From the NCBI GenBank assembly GCA_039602395.1, contig JBCNJP010000025.1:54782555-54846554 (forward strand): a DNA stretch of 64,000 nucleotides. The letters are read 5' to 3'. The position numbers and the translations under genes were made by a program. Source of the DNA: Deinandra increscens subsp. villosa (taxonomy: Eukaryota; Streptophyta; Magnoliopsida; Asterales; Asteraceae). The notes below the pieces were generated by a model. That model was not told where the DNA came from. It ran no database searches and worked only from the letters and a program-made list of their open reading frames with translations. Positions 53,234 through 63,169 of the stretch are shown here, piece by piece. Each line of letters starts with the position of its first letter. Position 1 is the first letter of the stretch.

Positions 53234-53777
53234 AGGCTGGGATTTGCTATTTGACATTTTCAGAAAGGCTGGGATTTCAGCCAAGAAAGAAGCCCCCGTC
53301 AACTTCTTAACTGACCCAAAAGAGGGGCGTTCGACCCTTAGACCAGCGGACATCCTGGTGTTTGGGTGGTCAAGGGGGAAGCACGCTTGCATCGATCTGA
53401 CTGGGGTCTCTCCCCTTGTGGGATTTGGCTCTGGAGTTTTCACGGCGGGGCAGGCTGCTGCTAAGGCGGCTGCGGGTAAGGTGGACAAGCACGAGAAGGC
53501 ATGTCTCGAGAATCAGCATGTGTTTGTCCCCTTTGCTTTTGACACGTTCGGGCACCTCGCGTCTGAGGCTGCGGACACGCTCGGGCGTGTCCAGAAGGTT
53601 ATGCATGGACATATAGTGACTCCTAGAGCTAAGAAACTTGTTTTTATCCGCTTAGGTTTTGCTATTCAAAAAGGGCTTGCGGCGCAGCTTGTTGCCCGCT
53701 TGCCCCGTATGTCGGACTGAGTTGTAACCTTTATTTTGGTTGTTAATATATTTGGGGATTATGTAAAAAAAAAAAAA
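53234..53777 (+). mobile_element. 5'-truncated retrocopy with poly(A) tail
   Basis: Flanked by the exact direct repeat AATTCAACA (53225-53233; 53778-53786). The right copy follows a run of about 14 A, the hallmark of target-primed retroposition by LINE machinery. It contains an open reading frame to 53720 plus a 3' UTR of about 45 bp. It lies inside the Athila-like LTR 53088-54696. Confidence 0.82.
53235..53720 (+). pseudogene. C-terminal fragment of a plant reverse-transcriptase-like protein
   Basis: Reads GWDLLFDIFRKAGISAKKEA..., RSTLRPADILVFGWSRGKHA, DLTGVSPLVGFGSGVF, then HVFVPFAFDTFG and AIQKGLAAQLVARLP before the stop. From memory it matches the conserved tail of a plant protein family annotated as putative reverse-transcriptase-domain proteins; the RT part itself is absent. 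The frame is fully open, so the insertion is fairly young, but with no promoter or N-terminus it is probably not functional. Confidence 0.6.
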
Positions 53778-54696
53778 AATTCAACATTAGCTGGTGGTCG
53801 ATATTCCATTTCTTTTAATAGGTTAATAGACTCAAATATTATTTAAATGGAAATGAAGTAGATTAAAAGATCAAAATAAATTAATGTGTACGTGAACTTT
53901 TGCTTCATACTAATTTTAAATTGATTTCATGAAATATAGTGAATTGGAGGTTAGGCGTGTGCGAGCAAGAGGAAAGAAATACAAGCTGAAGATGACTATG
54001 GATCGGGAATTGAGCAATAGGATGCATCATGTGGAGTTCTCAAGTGGGCCATGGATTACTAAATAAAAAAATGACATTAAGCCCATAAGAGACAAAACGT
54101 TAAGCTGCAAAATAAAAGGAAGTGAATTCGAGAATTTGGATTTCGGGCGATACGCCCAACTCGTACCATTTTAAGGCGGTACGCCTACGGGCGTAATCGG
54201 TAGATTTTTTATTTCTTTTATTTTCTAAACCTATTTAAAGGGTGTTTAGGTTATAGTTCGAACCCTAATCACCCCCAACCGTTTCTGGGGTGAGAATTAC
54301 GAATTTTAGAGTTTTCTTTTCATCTTTCTTATGTTTGTGATCAGTACGATGTCTAGCTAATTCATTGTAACTACTTTTGGTGAACGGTTTTACCCAGATA
54401 GGTAACATACCAGGATCCAGAAGTAGTTATTTTTAGTTAATAAGTTAGTTAGTTCACAATTCCAAACAAAAACAGCCAAGAGGCAATTTAGTGTAATTCC
54501 TTAGATTAAATTAGTTTAGTTTAGTTTAGGTCAATCTAGGTTAGTGACAGTAATCTAGGTTTAGGTAGTTAATTTAGTTAGGTAGTTAAATTCTAAATCA
54601 CTAGTGACCACCAACTCCCCTGGATTGATACCCTACTTACCCTATCTATAGGTTTAAGTTTAGGATTATTTGTGACGGTCTGACAAACCGTTATCA

Positions 54697-55155
54697 TTAG
54701 TGATACATATAGTAAATGCTCAGACAAGTGTCCAGGTGCCAGTGGGGGATACTGAGTTTTTCCCCATGGAGGTGGGGCTACATCAAGGATCGACATTGTG
54801 CTCGTTCTTGTTGTGATCATTCTCGATGATTTTCTAAGCCGTTTAAGGTGGTCATCGCATGGTGCTCCCTTTCCGTAGATGATTTTGTGTTGGTAGCGAA
54901 AAAGCGGCATGAGCGGAATGTGAGAATAGGAGGTTTGAGGCGTAGCAAAAACTTTGACCAATTGCTTGCTAATCAGTTATCTACCTGCTTTAGCCTGATG
55001 TCCGTAGCAAGACACCCTAATAATGGTTGACTACAAAATTTGAGCTCCTAACTTTTCATGATCAGCTCTAATTGCACTAGAGAAGTTTTTAGGTTTTTAG
55101 ACTTTGAAACTTCGAATTGTAGTTGAATTGGAACGGATCATGGTGCTATATATTG
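54697..55155. other. No gene seen
   Basis: Sequence after the LTR with short incidental ORFs only. TCAGACAAGTGTCC near 54721 and GGATCATGGTGC near 55136 do not match anything else I recognise. Confidence 0.5.
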
Positions 55156-55599
55156 TGTAACACCCAAACCCGATTAGGGCTGACGTGTCACTATACGGAC
55201 ATCAGAAGTAAAAGCAACAATCCAAACTATAAATTATAGCAGTTAAATTACTTACATTACATGTCTAGATAATAACAGAAGCCTTAATTACATAACATGC
55301 GCTAATAATGGATCAAATCTTTTAATCCCTCAAGCTAACTCTAGAACCTCTTCACACATCCCCAGAAAATCTCAAAAGTACCTGCCGTGGAATTAAGATA
55401 GACAAACAAAAAGAAATACGGTTGAGCTAAAAACTGCTCAGTGAGGGAAAAACAATAGTAATGTAACATCTCAGGATATAATGGAATAGAAACGTAAAAC
55501 CATAACGGTAATCAAATACCAAAGTCTGAAACCTAAAATCTGAAACTAAAACTAAATACATAACCCCACAAATAATAATACAGGCTTTACAATGGAAGC
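55156..55599 (-). repeat. LTR-like fragment starting TGTAACACCC
   Basis: On the plus strand it starts TGTAACACCCAAACCCG, like the inverted end of some plant Gypsy LTRs (minus sense ...GGGTGTTACA). It abuts a decayed gag without a clear right boundary. The element type is a guess. Confidence 0.35.
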
Positions 55600-56933
55600 C
55601 AAAGAGTGAATTCAAAGAAAACATCAAGATGATATTGAGTTAATGAAATACATTAAGAACACCCTCAAATTTCAACTGAAAGATCTGGTGGAGATAATAA
55701 CAAAACAGAGAACTGACTATGTCAAAGCTACGGAAACCATAGATTTAATCAATTTGAATAAACCTAACTTAGACAATGTAGTTGGTCGTGACATTTTGGG
55801 AAGGGTTTAGTCCGGGATAGGATTGACAATAGAAAAAGATGATAGTGCTGCTGAGCATCCACTCAACCATAACTATATTTCTATCCCCGAACTTACCAAA
55901 ATAAATTCAAAGAGTCACACTAAATTTCTGAATGTTGAGATTGTTCCAAGTGCTGAAACCATCCAGAAGATGAAAGACACTCTTGATGCACATGAAAATG
56001 GTGCAAGTATTTCATCAACTGATGATGTACTCAATACTTATGCTTCTGATATGGTTCATATTCATTCAGTTGACACAAGTTTACCTGAGACATGTGTCAA
56101 TAAGAATGATGATGCCGATCTATTGTTCACAAATGAATCGGCTATTGATTCTTTAGACAGTAAAAACTTTAATTTTTATTAAAGTAAAGCTGGTGAAAGT
56201 TCTTCATTAACTCAAATGTTTTAAAGAAAAAGAACAAAAAAACAAAGAGGAAAAAGAAAAAAGAAAATTCTTTCAGATGCCGTTCATGAGCATGATTAAC
56301 AGGAAATAGATGAAGTATACAAGTTGTCCTTTGTTAAAAATTCATTGAAAGATGGAAAAGAAGCACTACATAACAAGGCATGTATCATGTTTGCCGATGG
56401 AAAGATCATTTCGGTCATTGGTGTTATGACGAATCAAGACGTAAGAAAATCCACTAAAGCTTCATCTTGGGCAGGCAAACCTCGTGCTCAAAAGTATAGG
56501 GTGGTGAAGTTTACCGAACCTAAGGTTACATAGCCTAAGGTTGTGGTGAATGAACTAAAAGATGCTAAACAATTAAAGGGAGAAGCCGTTAAAAGTGAAA
56601 CATGGCTTTGGCTTCCCGCTTCAAAATTAAAGAAGTAGCAGAACAGGAAAAAGAAGAAGTCCGATCAATCTTCTGAATAGTGGTAAATTTAGTGTCTTTT
56701 CACAATTTTCAGACTCGTCATATTTTGAGGAACAAAGTGGTTGTTTCGTGTGTGGTAATCCACATCACGACACAAGGGTTTTTATATACAATCCCGACTA
56801 TTCGCCATACGAATATCCTTCACAACCTCCACATCTGGTTTATGTACAAAATATGATGATGATGCTGCAATTTAGACCACTACCACTAATGTACTTCGAT
56901 GGATACGAGGATGACTATGGTTATTACAACTAG
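55600..56933 (+). pseudogene. Decayed Copia gag related to the large-Copia gag
   Basis: Fragments match the gag at 26972-23277 in order: HQDDIELMKYIK; DSAAEHPLNHNYISIPELTK near 55845-55905; a KACIMFADGKIIS segment near 56376; and the second Cys/His motif as CGNPHHDTRVF near 56750, with its final Cys lost. Stops and indels separate them. Strand is opposite to the intact copy. Confidence 0.75.
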
Positions 56934-57349
56934 CACTCACAATATCCTCAAACTTTTCAGAAACTAGTTCCTATCTTCAAAACCTAAAGTACATAAACAA
57001 AAGGGTTTGAAATTAGAACAGGTTGGTAGTGAATCTGATTTGGAGCAAGCTAAATTGACCACAGTTGTACAATAGAACAAATCATGTATTTCTTAGGTAT
57101 CTAGCTTCAAGGATAAGACTATGATGCTGCATATAAGGCTTATGCATGCTATGTTACTTCACATTTACGTGGGATATAAAATTTTCATGTCACAAAACAT
57201 TTTAAACTTCGGTTTCTAAAACACTTACCACTACTTATACTTGCTTATGCTTTCGTTGAAAATTTCAACTTTGGTTTGTAAAACCTTTTCCTTAACTTGT
57301 ATGAAATATAACAAAATGATGTATCTTTGAAAACACATTTAGAGTCGTT
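56934..57349. other. No gene seen
   Basis: AT-rich sequence after the decayed gag. No pol, LTR or repeat recognised. Confidence 0.5.
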
Positions 57350-58162
57350 TGATATCACTATGCGCTAAGGTTCAAGACATCGCATCCTAACGGTGATTAC
57401 TGCAGCGGTCAAGGTGTGACACTATGCCTTGGACCCTGCCAGGGGCTGCCGCCTGCCCCTTGAACCCCGCTCTCTCAGGGCCTCTAAAGCGCCACCCCTT
57501 AAAAAATTTCTAGATCCACCGTTGTGTATCGCCTCACATTGCTAAGGGGATTCATCCCTAGACGTATGCTAATCCAAATCCCTAAGGGATACTAACGAAG
57601 GTTAAATACCTTCACGAATCGCCAGTCTTGATGCCGGTTCTGAACTCGTCAAGCTGCGTCATCCTTAATCTAGAAGTGCTCCCGCGATTCAAACTATTCC
57701 TAATGCCCTAAGAGTACTTATATGGGGTGTTCACGTAAAAGCCTTGAATACTCATTGTACCATCTAGGTCCCATAAACAACTTAGCGCTTCACACTTAGA
57801 GAAGCATTAAAGCAATGGGGCCTCATGCTAACGCAAGTCCGCTACCAAATATTGTAGGTGAATGTCACTGTTTCTAACTAGAAATATAGAGAGATTAAAG
57901 AATTTGTTGCATAAAGAAAGCGTTTGAGAGCTCTATTTATAGTTTTTGGCTGTCAAGCGATATGGTTGTATGGCAGTTACATGATATGGCCATATGGCCT
58001 TTGTATTATTGGATCTTGCCAGTGGTATTCGGGTTACAGGTAGTAATTTTAATTTTATTAAAACCCGATTACAAAGTATATTTTACCAAATATAGTTAAT
58101 ACTGATTAAACAGGTTAACCAGATCAGAGTAGCGGAAGCAATAATAATAATAAAACATATTA
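57350..58162 (-). repeat. LTR-like region with a minus-strand TATA box (runs into gap)
   Basis: Minus strand CTATAAATAGAGC at 57943-57931 is preceded in that sense by ATATGGCCATATGGC palindromes (57958-57995). This repeats the pattern of motif cluster plus TATA seen in other LTRs here. A GC-rich self-complementary block (CCAGGGGCTG, CTGCCCCTTG) lies at about 57435-57490. Boundaries not found. Confidence 0.4.
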
Positions 58163-58662
58163 NNNNNNNNNNNNNNNNNNNNNNNNNNNNNNNNNNNNNN
58201 NNNNNNNNNNNNNNNNNNNNNNNNNNNNNNNNNNNNNNNNNNNNNNNNNNNNNNNNNNNNNNNNNNNNNNNNNNNNNNNNNNNNNNNNNNNNNNNNNNNN
58301 NNNNNNNNNNNNNNNNNNNNNNNNNNNNNNNNNNNNNNNNNNNNNNNNNNNNNNNNNNNNNNNNNNNNNNNNNNNNNNNNNNNNNNNNNNNNNNNNNNNN
58401 NNNNNNNNNNNNNNNNNNNNNNNNNNNNNNNNNNNNNNNNNNNNNNNNNNNNNNNNNNNNNNNNNNNNNNNNNNNNNNNNNNNNNNNNNNNNNNNNNNNN
58501 NNNNNNNNNNNNNNNNNNNNNNNNNNNNNNNNNNNNNNNNNNNNNNNNNNNNNNNNNNNNNNNNNNNNNNNNNNNNNNNNNNNNNNNNNNNNNNNNNNNN
58601 NNNNNNNNNNNNNNNNNNNNNNNNNNNNNNNNNNNNNNNNNNNNNNNNNNNNNNNNNNNNNN
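58163..58662. other. Scaffold gap, 500 N
   Basis: Placeholder gap cutting the inverted LTR to its right. Confidence 0.99.
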
Positions 58663-58927
58663 ACGAACAATTACAACCAGTGTAAACACAGAGAATTGAA
58701 ACAGAGATTACACACTCAGAAACACACACTTAAGATTTGCTCACACGCTCAGAACTATCGAATACAAAGCTCAAACAACTATATATACCCGATCGGCCGA
58801 ACTCCCACCGAACCCCAGGTTCGGCCGGTCCGAACTTCAGGTTCGGACCTAGTTCGGCCAACCCTATATTGGCTTGAACTTGGTCTTCGCTCGATACTTC
58901 ACACGACGCACATTTCAGGTATCAACA
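58663..58927 (-). repeat. Inverted LTR, same family as 62253-62618
   Basis: In minus sense it starts TGTTGATACCTGA at 58927, shares GTCGTGTGAAGTATC, the CCGAACCTGAAGTTCGG-like palindromes, a GTATATATAG TATA box and AAGTGTGTGTTTCTGAGTG with the LTR at 62253, then runs into the gap. It abuts the gag remnant of the opposite strand. Confidence 0.75.
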
Positions 58928-60529
58928 GGATGAGTTGATGCAAGAAGTCAAGAAATGGAAGGATGAAGCAGAGGATACTGCTAATGATTTTCAGAATTTA
59001 TTTGATAAGTCCAAAATCAAACTTGATTTGCTAACAAGGAATGTGGAAGAATCAAATGCTAAAATCAAAGCTTATCAAGTGGATATGGAAAGGTTATTGG
59101 ATGAGAAGCGTGAGTTGGTAAGTGTTAACAAAGTTCAAGCTACAAATCTGGAAATTCAAAAGCGAAATGAGAATAAATTAAAAAAGGAGTTACATGAAGG
59201 ACTTGACAATCTTCGCATGCAAAAGTTTGAAACTCACAAAGTTGCGAAGCGTTTGATTGCTAAAGAAAAGGAATTTGCAGAAGCTCAACAACAAATTTCT
59301 GATCTCAAAGTTCAAGTTCTTGATGCTAATATGTTGCTCAACAATGTTTCTAATTCTCAAGTTTTCACAAGTTTCTTAGCTAATGATGTCAATTTTGAAA
59401 AGATGTTTGATAAAACTGCATCACCTCCTGCTCATATCAAAGAAGCTTTCAAAGAAGTGAAGGAACAAGTTGATGAATTTGATTATTCAAAAGTTTCATC
59501 ATCTACTGCTGACGTGGAAAAGGTTGTTGAAAAGAAGAAAAACAAGAGGCATAAGAAAAAGAAGGAAAAGAAATCCGAAGTTCTCCTGCACCGAAGTTTG
59601 TATATGGTTCATCCTCTGCTGATAATGAGAAGTCGGCTACTTCTAGTAACAAGATCCAGACTCAACCTGAGTTTGATGAAAAGATCTTTTATGATCAAAA
59701 GAATGTAACAGAAGTAAAAGCTGAATTTTCTCGATTAGCAAAGAATGGACATTGTTCATCTGAGGAGAAGATTTCTGGAAAGCATGAAGGATTGGGTTTT
59801 CACAGGATGCAAAACAAAGTTGAGAAGGTTCCAGCATCTTCATCTCATGATTTGAAGAAATTAAAGATGAAACAAGTGAAGAAGGAAGTGTTTCAAGCTG
59901 ATAAAATTCAACCCGAGCGGTTTTACAAACTCAAGGGTTCGGATCAATTATTTTCTGACAAAGAATTTCCTCTTCATTGTGTTGATGCTCGGAAGATTTC
60001 AGAGGTTTTTATAAAAGATAACATTTCTTCTGAAAGTTCTCAATCTCGAAGCCCTACATCCAAATGGGTACATGATCACAGGCATCAGGTATATGATTCT
60101 CATTCTGATCATGTTCGAGATATTCATGTGTGTTCTTCGCAGGTACATCACCGATGGGACAAAACGACAAGAATTTGTTATATCTGTCGTCGCCCAGGGC
60201 ATATGGCCAAAGATTGTCCCTCGCCTGCTGTGTCATCACAAAGATTTCAAAAGAAATCAGTTTTTGGTAAACCTGCCACTACAAAGTTCTTTGATGAACA
60301 AGGCAGAGTTTTTGATGAAGTTGAGTCTACATTCTTTCATAAACATAAACGTTTTGTTCCAATGTTTTCAAAGGTTCAAAATGTAGTTTCTCCATCACAG
60401 TCATCTGTGATTGTTTCATCAAAAACTGAATTACCAAATCAACAGCAATGGAAACCTAAGGTGGTTTCTAAACAGATTAAGGACACTGGTCGACCAGAAG
60501 CAATCCGCTTCGGGTCATTTATGGACTAA
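58928..60529 (+). pseudogene. Decayed gag (C-terminal part) of a second gag-only Copia
   Basis: Starts in mid-gene directly after the inverted LTR. A long coiled coil (MMQEVKKWKDEAEDTANDFQ to about 59350), a Lys-rich stretch, a 1-nt frame change near 59575-59590, then an open frame to 60529 with CCHC knuckle CYICRRPGHMAKDC. Layout matches the second half of the other two-knuckle gags. The stop TAA (60527-60529) lies in CTAAT before TGTGCAG. No pol follows. The N-terminal gag domain is missing. Confidence 0.78.
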
Positions 60530-60549
60530 TTAGTTTAACCAGTGTGCAG
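60525..60549 (+). promoter_or_regulatory. Candidate branch point and splice acceptor at the end of gag
   Basis: GACTAATTAG, then AACCAGTGTGCAG|GT. Third instance of the stop-in-CTAAT plus TGTGCAG arrangement. Confidence 0.48.
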
Positions 60550-61221
60550 GTACTTCTAGAAGACCTATCGACGATTACAAAGTTGTTGATGGAGGAGTAT
60601 TCTGCTTAATTTAAATTTCCTGATACATCTTTCTAATCTGCCAATTCTGATTTCTAAAACTGAAAAATATCCGTGTTGATTGATCAATTTCTTGCTTACA
60701 AGTTTTTCTCAAAACCCCAAAAATAGAGTCTCATTTTTGTGTAAAATGAAAATCCACAAATAGAGTTTTCATTTTAAGGGGGAGAATTGTAAGTGAGGGG
60801 GAGTATTTGAGAAAATGCATGTTATGGGGAGAAGGTGAATACATGCCAAATATATAAAATTGTGAAAAATTGATCATTGGGAAATGATGGTACATTGGCT
60901 TACGTATCTGACTCATGAATAGATTAGATGAAAGAGCCATAAGATCATTGTTTGATATGCTTGGTAGGCTCGGCAAATCAGAAAGTATTCAGATGTGATA
61001 TACACTAAATACTAATGCTTGACCATGTGGATAACATCTTGATGCATATTTCATGACGCAAAAAGAAAAATAAGTGTGAAATTCAAAATGAGAAGTCACT
61101 ATGTATACGGGATTTTGAAAGCGCCGCATCTAGCTCAGCAGCTTCTTCAAAAGAGATGACGGATACAGAGCGGTTGTTCATTTTTTGCAAAGATTTAAAC
61201 TTGTTTGATTTTCTTTATTTT
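60550..61221 (+). other. 3' non-coding region with polypurine tracts and block 1
   Basis: Polypurine tracts TTAAGGGGGAGAATT and TGAGGGGGAGT at 60774-60806; conserved block 1 at 60954-60973 (GATATGCTTGGTAGGCTCGG). No ORF of note. Confidence 0.6.
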
Positions 61222-61454
61222 GTCAAACGATCGGACTTTCTCTGCGTATCGAAAGATCGACCTGATCGTTGTTCGTTTGACGTTCTGCTTTATTTTCTTT
61301 GGTGTTTCGTATAACTCATCGGACTTTCTCTATGCGTACGGGAGTACCGACCTTATTGTTGTTGGGTTATACAATTTCAACTTGTTTTTTTTGTTGTTAA
61401 ATCCGAGGCCTTATCTGCGTATCGAAAGATCGACCTTAAGGTAGACGATTTAAC
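61222..61454 (+). ncRNA. Three consecutive covarying stem-loops (gag-only Copia)
   Basis: Units 61222-61281, 61309-61372 and 61396-61454. The outer stems are unrelated in sequence yet pair: GTCAAACGA/TCGTTTGAC; GTATAACTC/GGGTTATAC (one G-T); GTTAAATC/GATTTAAC. The interior is conserved: a CTTTCTCTGCGT-like strand, inner hairpin ATC-GAAA-GAT or TAC-GGGA-GTA (both GNRA tetraloops), then CGACCTT. Compensatory changes in outer and inner stems argue for a selected RNA fold. Function unknown. Confidence 0.65.
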
Positions 61455-61662
61455 ATTCTTATTTCTTTTTGCATGGAACACAGTTGACTATATCATAAAA
61501 ATATTATGCTTTGTGAAAAATCACAAGTGCTGTCACACAAAAGGAAAAAGAAAAAGCAAAGCTGAAAATGTCTGATTATGTCTGATAGTGTGGGATACAC
61601 TGGTCAATGCAAATCTAATCAATACATTAACATATCCAGATGTTATGAGTATGATTCTGCCT

Positions 61663-61694
61663 GAGTTTAAGTTGGACAAATTATACCAGCAATC
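61663..61694 (+). other. Conserved block 3 of the 3' module
   Basis: GAGTTTAAGTTGGACAAATT then ATACCAGCAATC; collinear with 32360-32390. Confidence 0.62.
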
Positions 61695-62252
61695 AGCATG
61701 ACTTATGTGGTGCTTCGATTAATTGAAATTGAAGTGTAGTTCAGGTACGGTATGTTCAATATGATCCCATATAGTGATCTTTCTCATTCCAAAAATAGTG
61801 TTTGATTCTGTATTGCGATTTCATTTCATTTCAGAAAAACTCAAAAAGATTTTCAGTGTGTTTTAGCATAAACTTTGAAAAATCAAAAAGATTTTATTTC
61901 TGCTTTATTTTCGATCTGATCGAACACGTGATACAAATCATTTTCAAAATCATATCTTGGAGTCTCGAAGAGACATTTTTTGTGCCAAGATTATTTAAAT
62001 GTTTGAGCAGGTTGCTATGTGCAAGATATCACAACTTCAAGTCTTCTGAAGATGCTGATAAAAGATCAGAGATACACTAAAATGTCATCAAGTATTCGAG
62101 ATCAAGTCGCGATCGAGTTGAGGAGGAGTTTGTTTGAAGATTTATTTCATTAAACGAACGGATTCTACACTTGAGGGGGAGCTTGATTGAGGATACAGAT
62201 TTTGATGATGTTGAAAAGATAGAAGAGATACTGCACACGACGAGGGGGAGTT
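61695..62252 (+). other. 3' non-coding region with two more polypurine tracts
   Basis: TGAGGGGGAGCTTG near 62172 and CGAGGGGGAGTTTG near 62241, the second touching the LTR. No ORF of note. Confidence 0.6.
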
Positions 62253-62618
62253 TGTTGATACCTGATATGTACGTCGTGTGAAGTATCAAACAAAGTACAG
62301 AGATTCATGTCAAACTAGGTCTGGCCAAACTAGGTCCGAACCTGAAGTTCGGACTGGCCGAACCTGATGTTCGGTGGAAGGGTCGGACCAGCTAGTATAT
62401 ATAGATGTTTGGTCTTTGTATTTGAAAGAGTTCTAAGCGTGTGAGTTCTGTTAAGTGTGTGTTTCTGAGTGTGTATTCTCTGTGTCTATTTCTGAGTGTT
62501 TACTGATTGTATTTGTTCTTCATTGATCAATAAATCAATCGGTTAATTACGTTTCGATGTCCGATTAGCTAGATCGAGTAGACGATCCGATGCTCACGCA
62601 TTTTCATCCACATTAACA
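62253..62618 (+). repeat. 3' LTR of the second gag-only Copia
   Basis: Starts TGTTGATACCTGA after the polypurine tract. Palindromic CCGAACCTGAAGTTCGG and GGCCGAACC words (62335-62390) precede the TATA box AGTATATATA (62394-62403). The 3' end ATTAACA at 62618 is the best TG...CA partner but is not confirmed by a second complete copy. Confidence 0.6.
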
Positions 62619-63169
62619 CATAAACCACAAAATTGAATGATTTTTAAAAAACCGTACGGAATGGCCCTCATTTCCTGAGTGGGAAACTACAACCATGACT
62701 GATCAGGGTAGAATCATAGTGATTAACATGCTTCGGCCTAATAGGTTTAGGCACCCTCATCAAGGCATCCCAGTTGAGTGTCCGGGTCCGTCAATTCAAA
62801 TTTATACGCAACACTCTGCTTAGTTAGAGACCCCGACTACCGGTGCTTCCCTTCGAGTTATTACATGTCAATCACTAAGGCCCCACTTCTGACGAGATTG
62901 TAAAATCGAACAAAATCAATTTCCTATATGGTGCGTAAGACACCATTACTAAGGAAGGAGGCTAGGAAGCCTCAAGTGATGGTGTTGAAGTGTGTGCTAA
63001 ACGACCAGGAAAAAATTGAAACAAGCATGATCAAGAAGCAATTATAGGACATATAAATTATATAGGCATGCTATACATGAGGCACTCATGCAGGACACCT
63101 AAGGCATAAGTCTTGGTCAAGCTGTTTCTAATAACCTAGATACCTATATCCATGGATCTTATACCAATC
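62619..63169. other. No gene seen
   Basis: Short ORFs only. The right end, AATACCAAT-like at about 63160-63169, is a degraded Met-tRNA primer site in minus sense (TTGGTATAAG), so part of this may be the leader of the element at 63170. Confidence 0.4.

Larger units (their letters stand above)
49714..54696 (+). mobile_element. 3' half of a plus-strand Athila-like element, with two nested insertions
   Basis: Includes AGCGCTTTCTGGGAGGCAAC (near 51506) and ATTGAGGGCAATG...AAGTGTGGGGAGGGG (51936-51973), words I associate with the 3' region of plant Gypsy elements. A second AAGTGTGGGGATG (53075-53087) abuts the 3' LTR 53088-54696. No pol domains remain. Insertions: a hAT-type MITE (50438-51216) and a poly(A) retrocopy (53234-53777). 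Confidence 0.6.
53088..54696 (+). repeat. 3' LTR of the Athila-like element (with nested retrocopy)
   Basis: Begins TGATGAGAGG after the polypurine tract and ends ACAAACCGTTATCA, like LTR A. Without the retrocopy it is about 1.05 kb, close to LTR A (1.1 kb). GGGCGATACGCCC and GGCGGTACGCC (54147-54183) precede the TATA box CTATTTAAAGGG (54230-54241). No primer site follows, so it is a 3' LTR. Confidence 0.68.

Noticed and set aside
57420..57500. rRNA or tRNA gene in the GC-rich block
   Set aside because: No cloverleaf or rRNA signature; the block is a short self-complementary stretch in LTR-like sequence.
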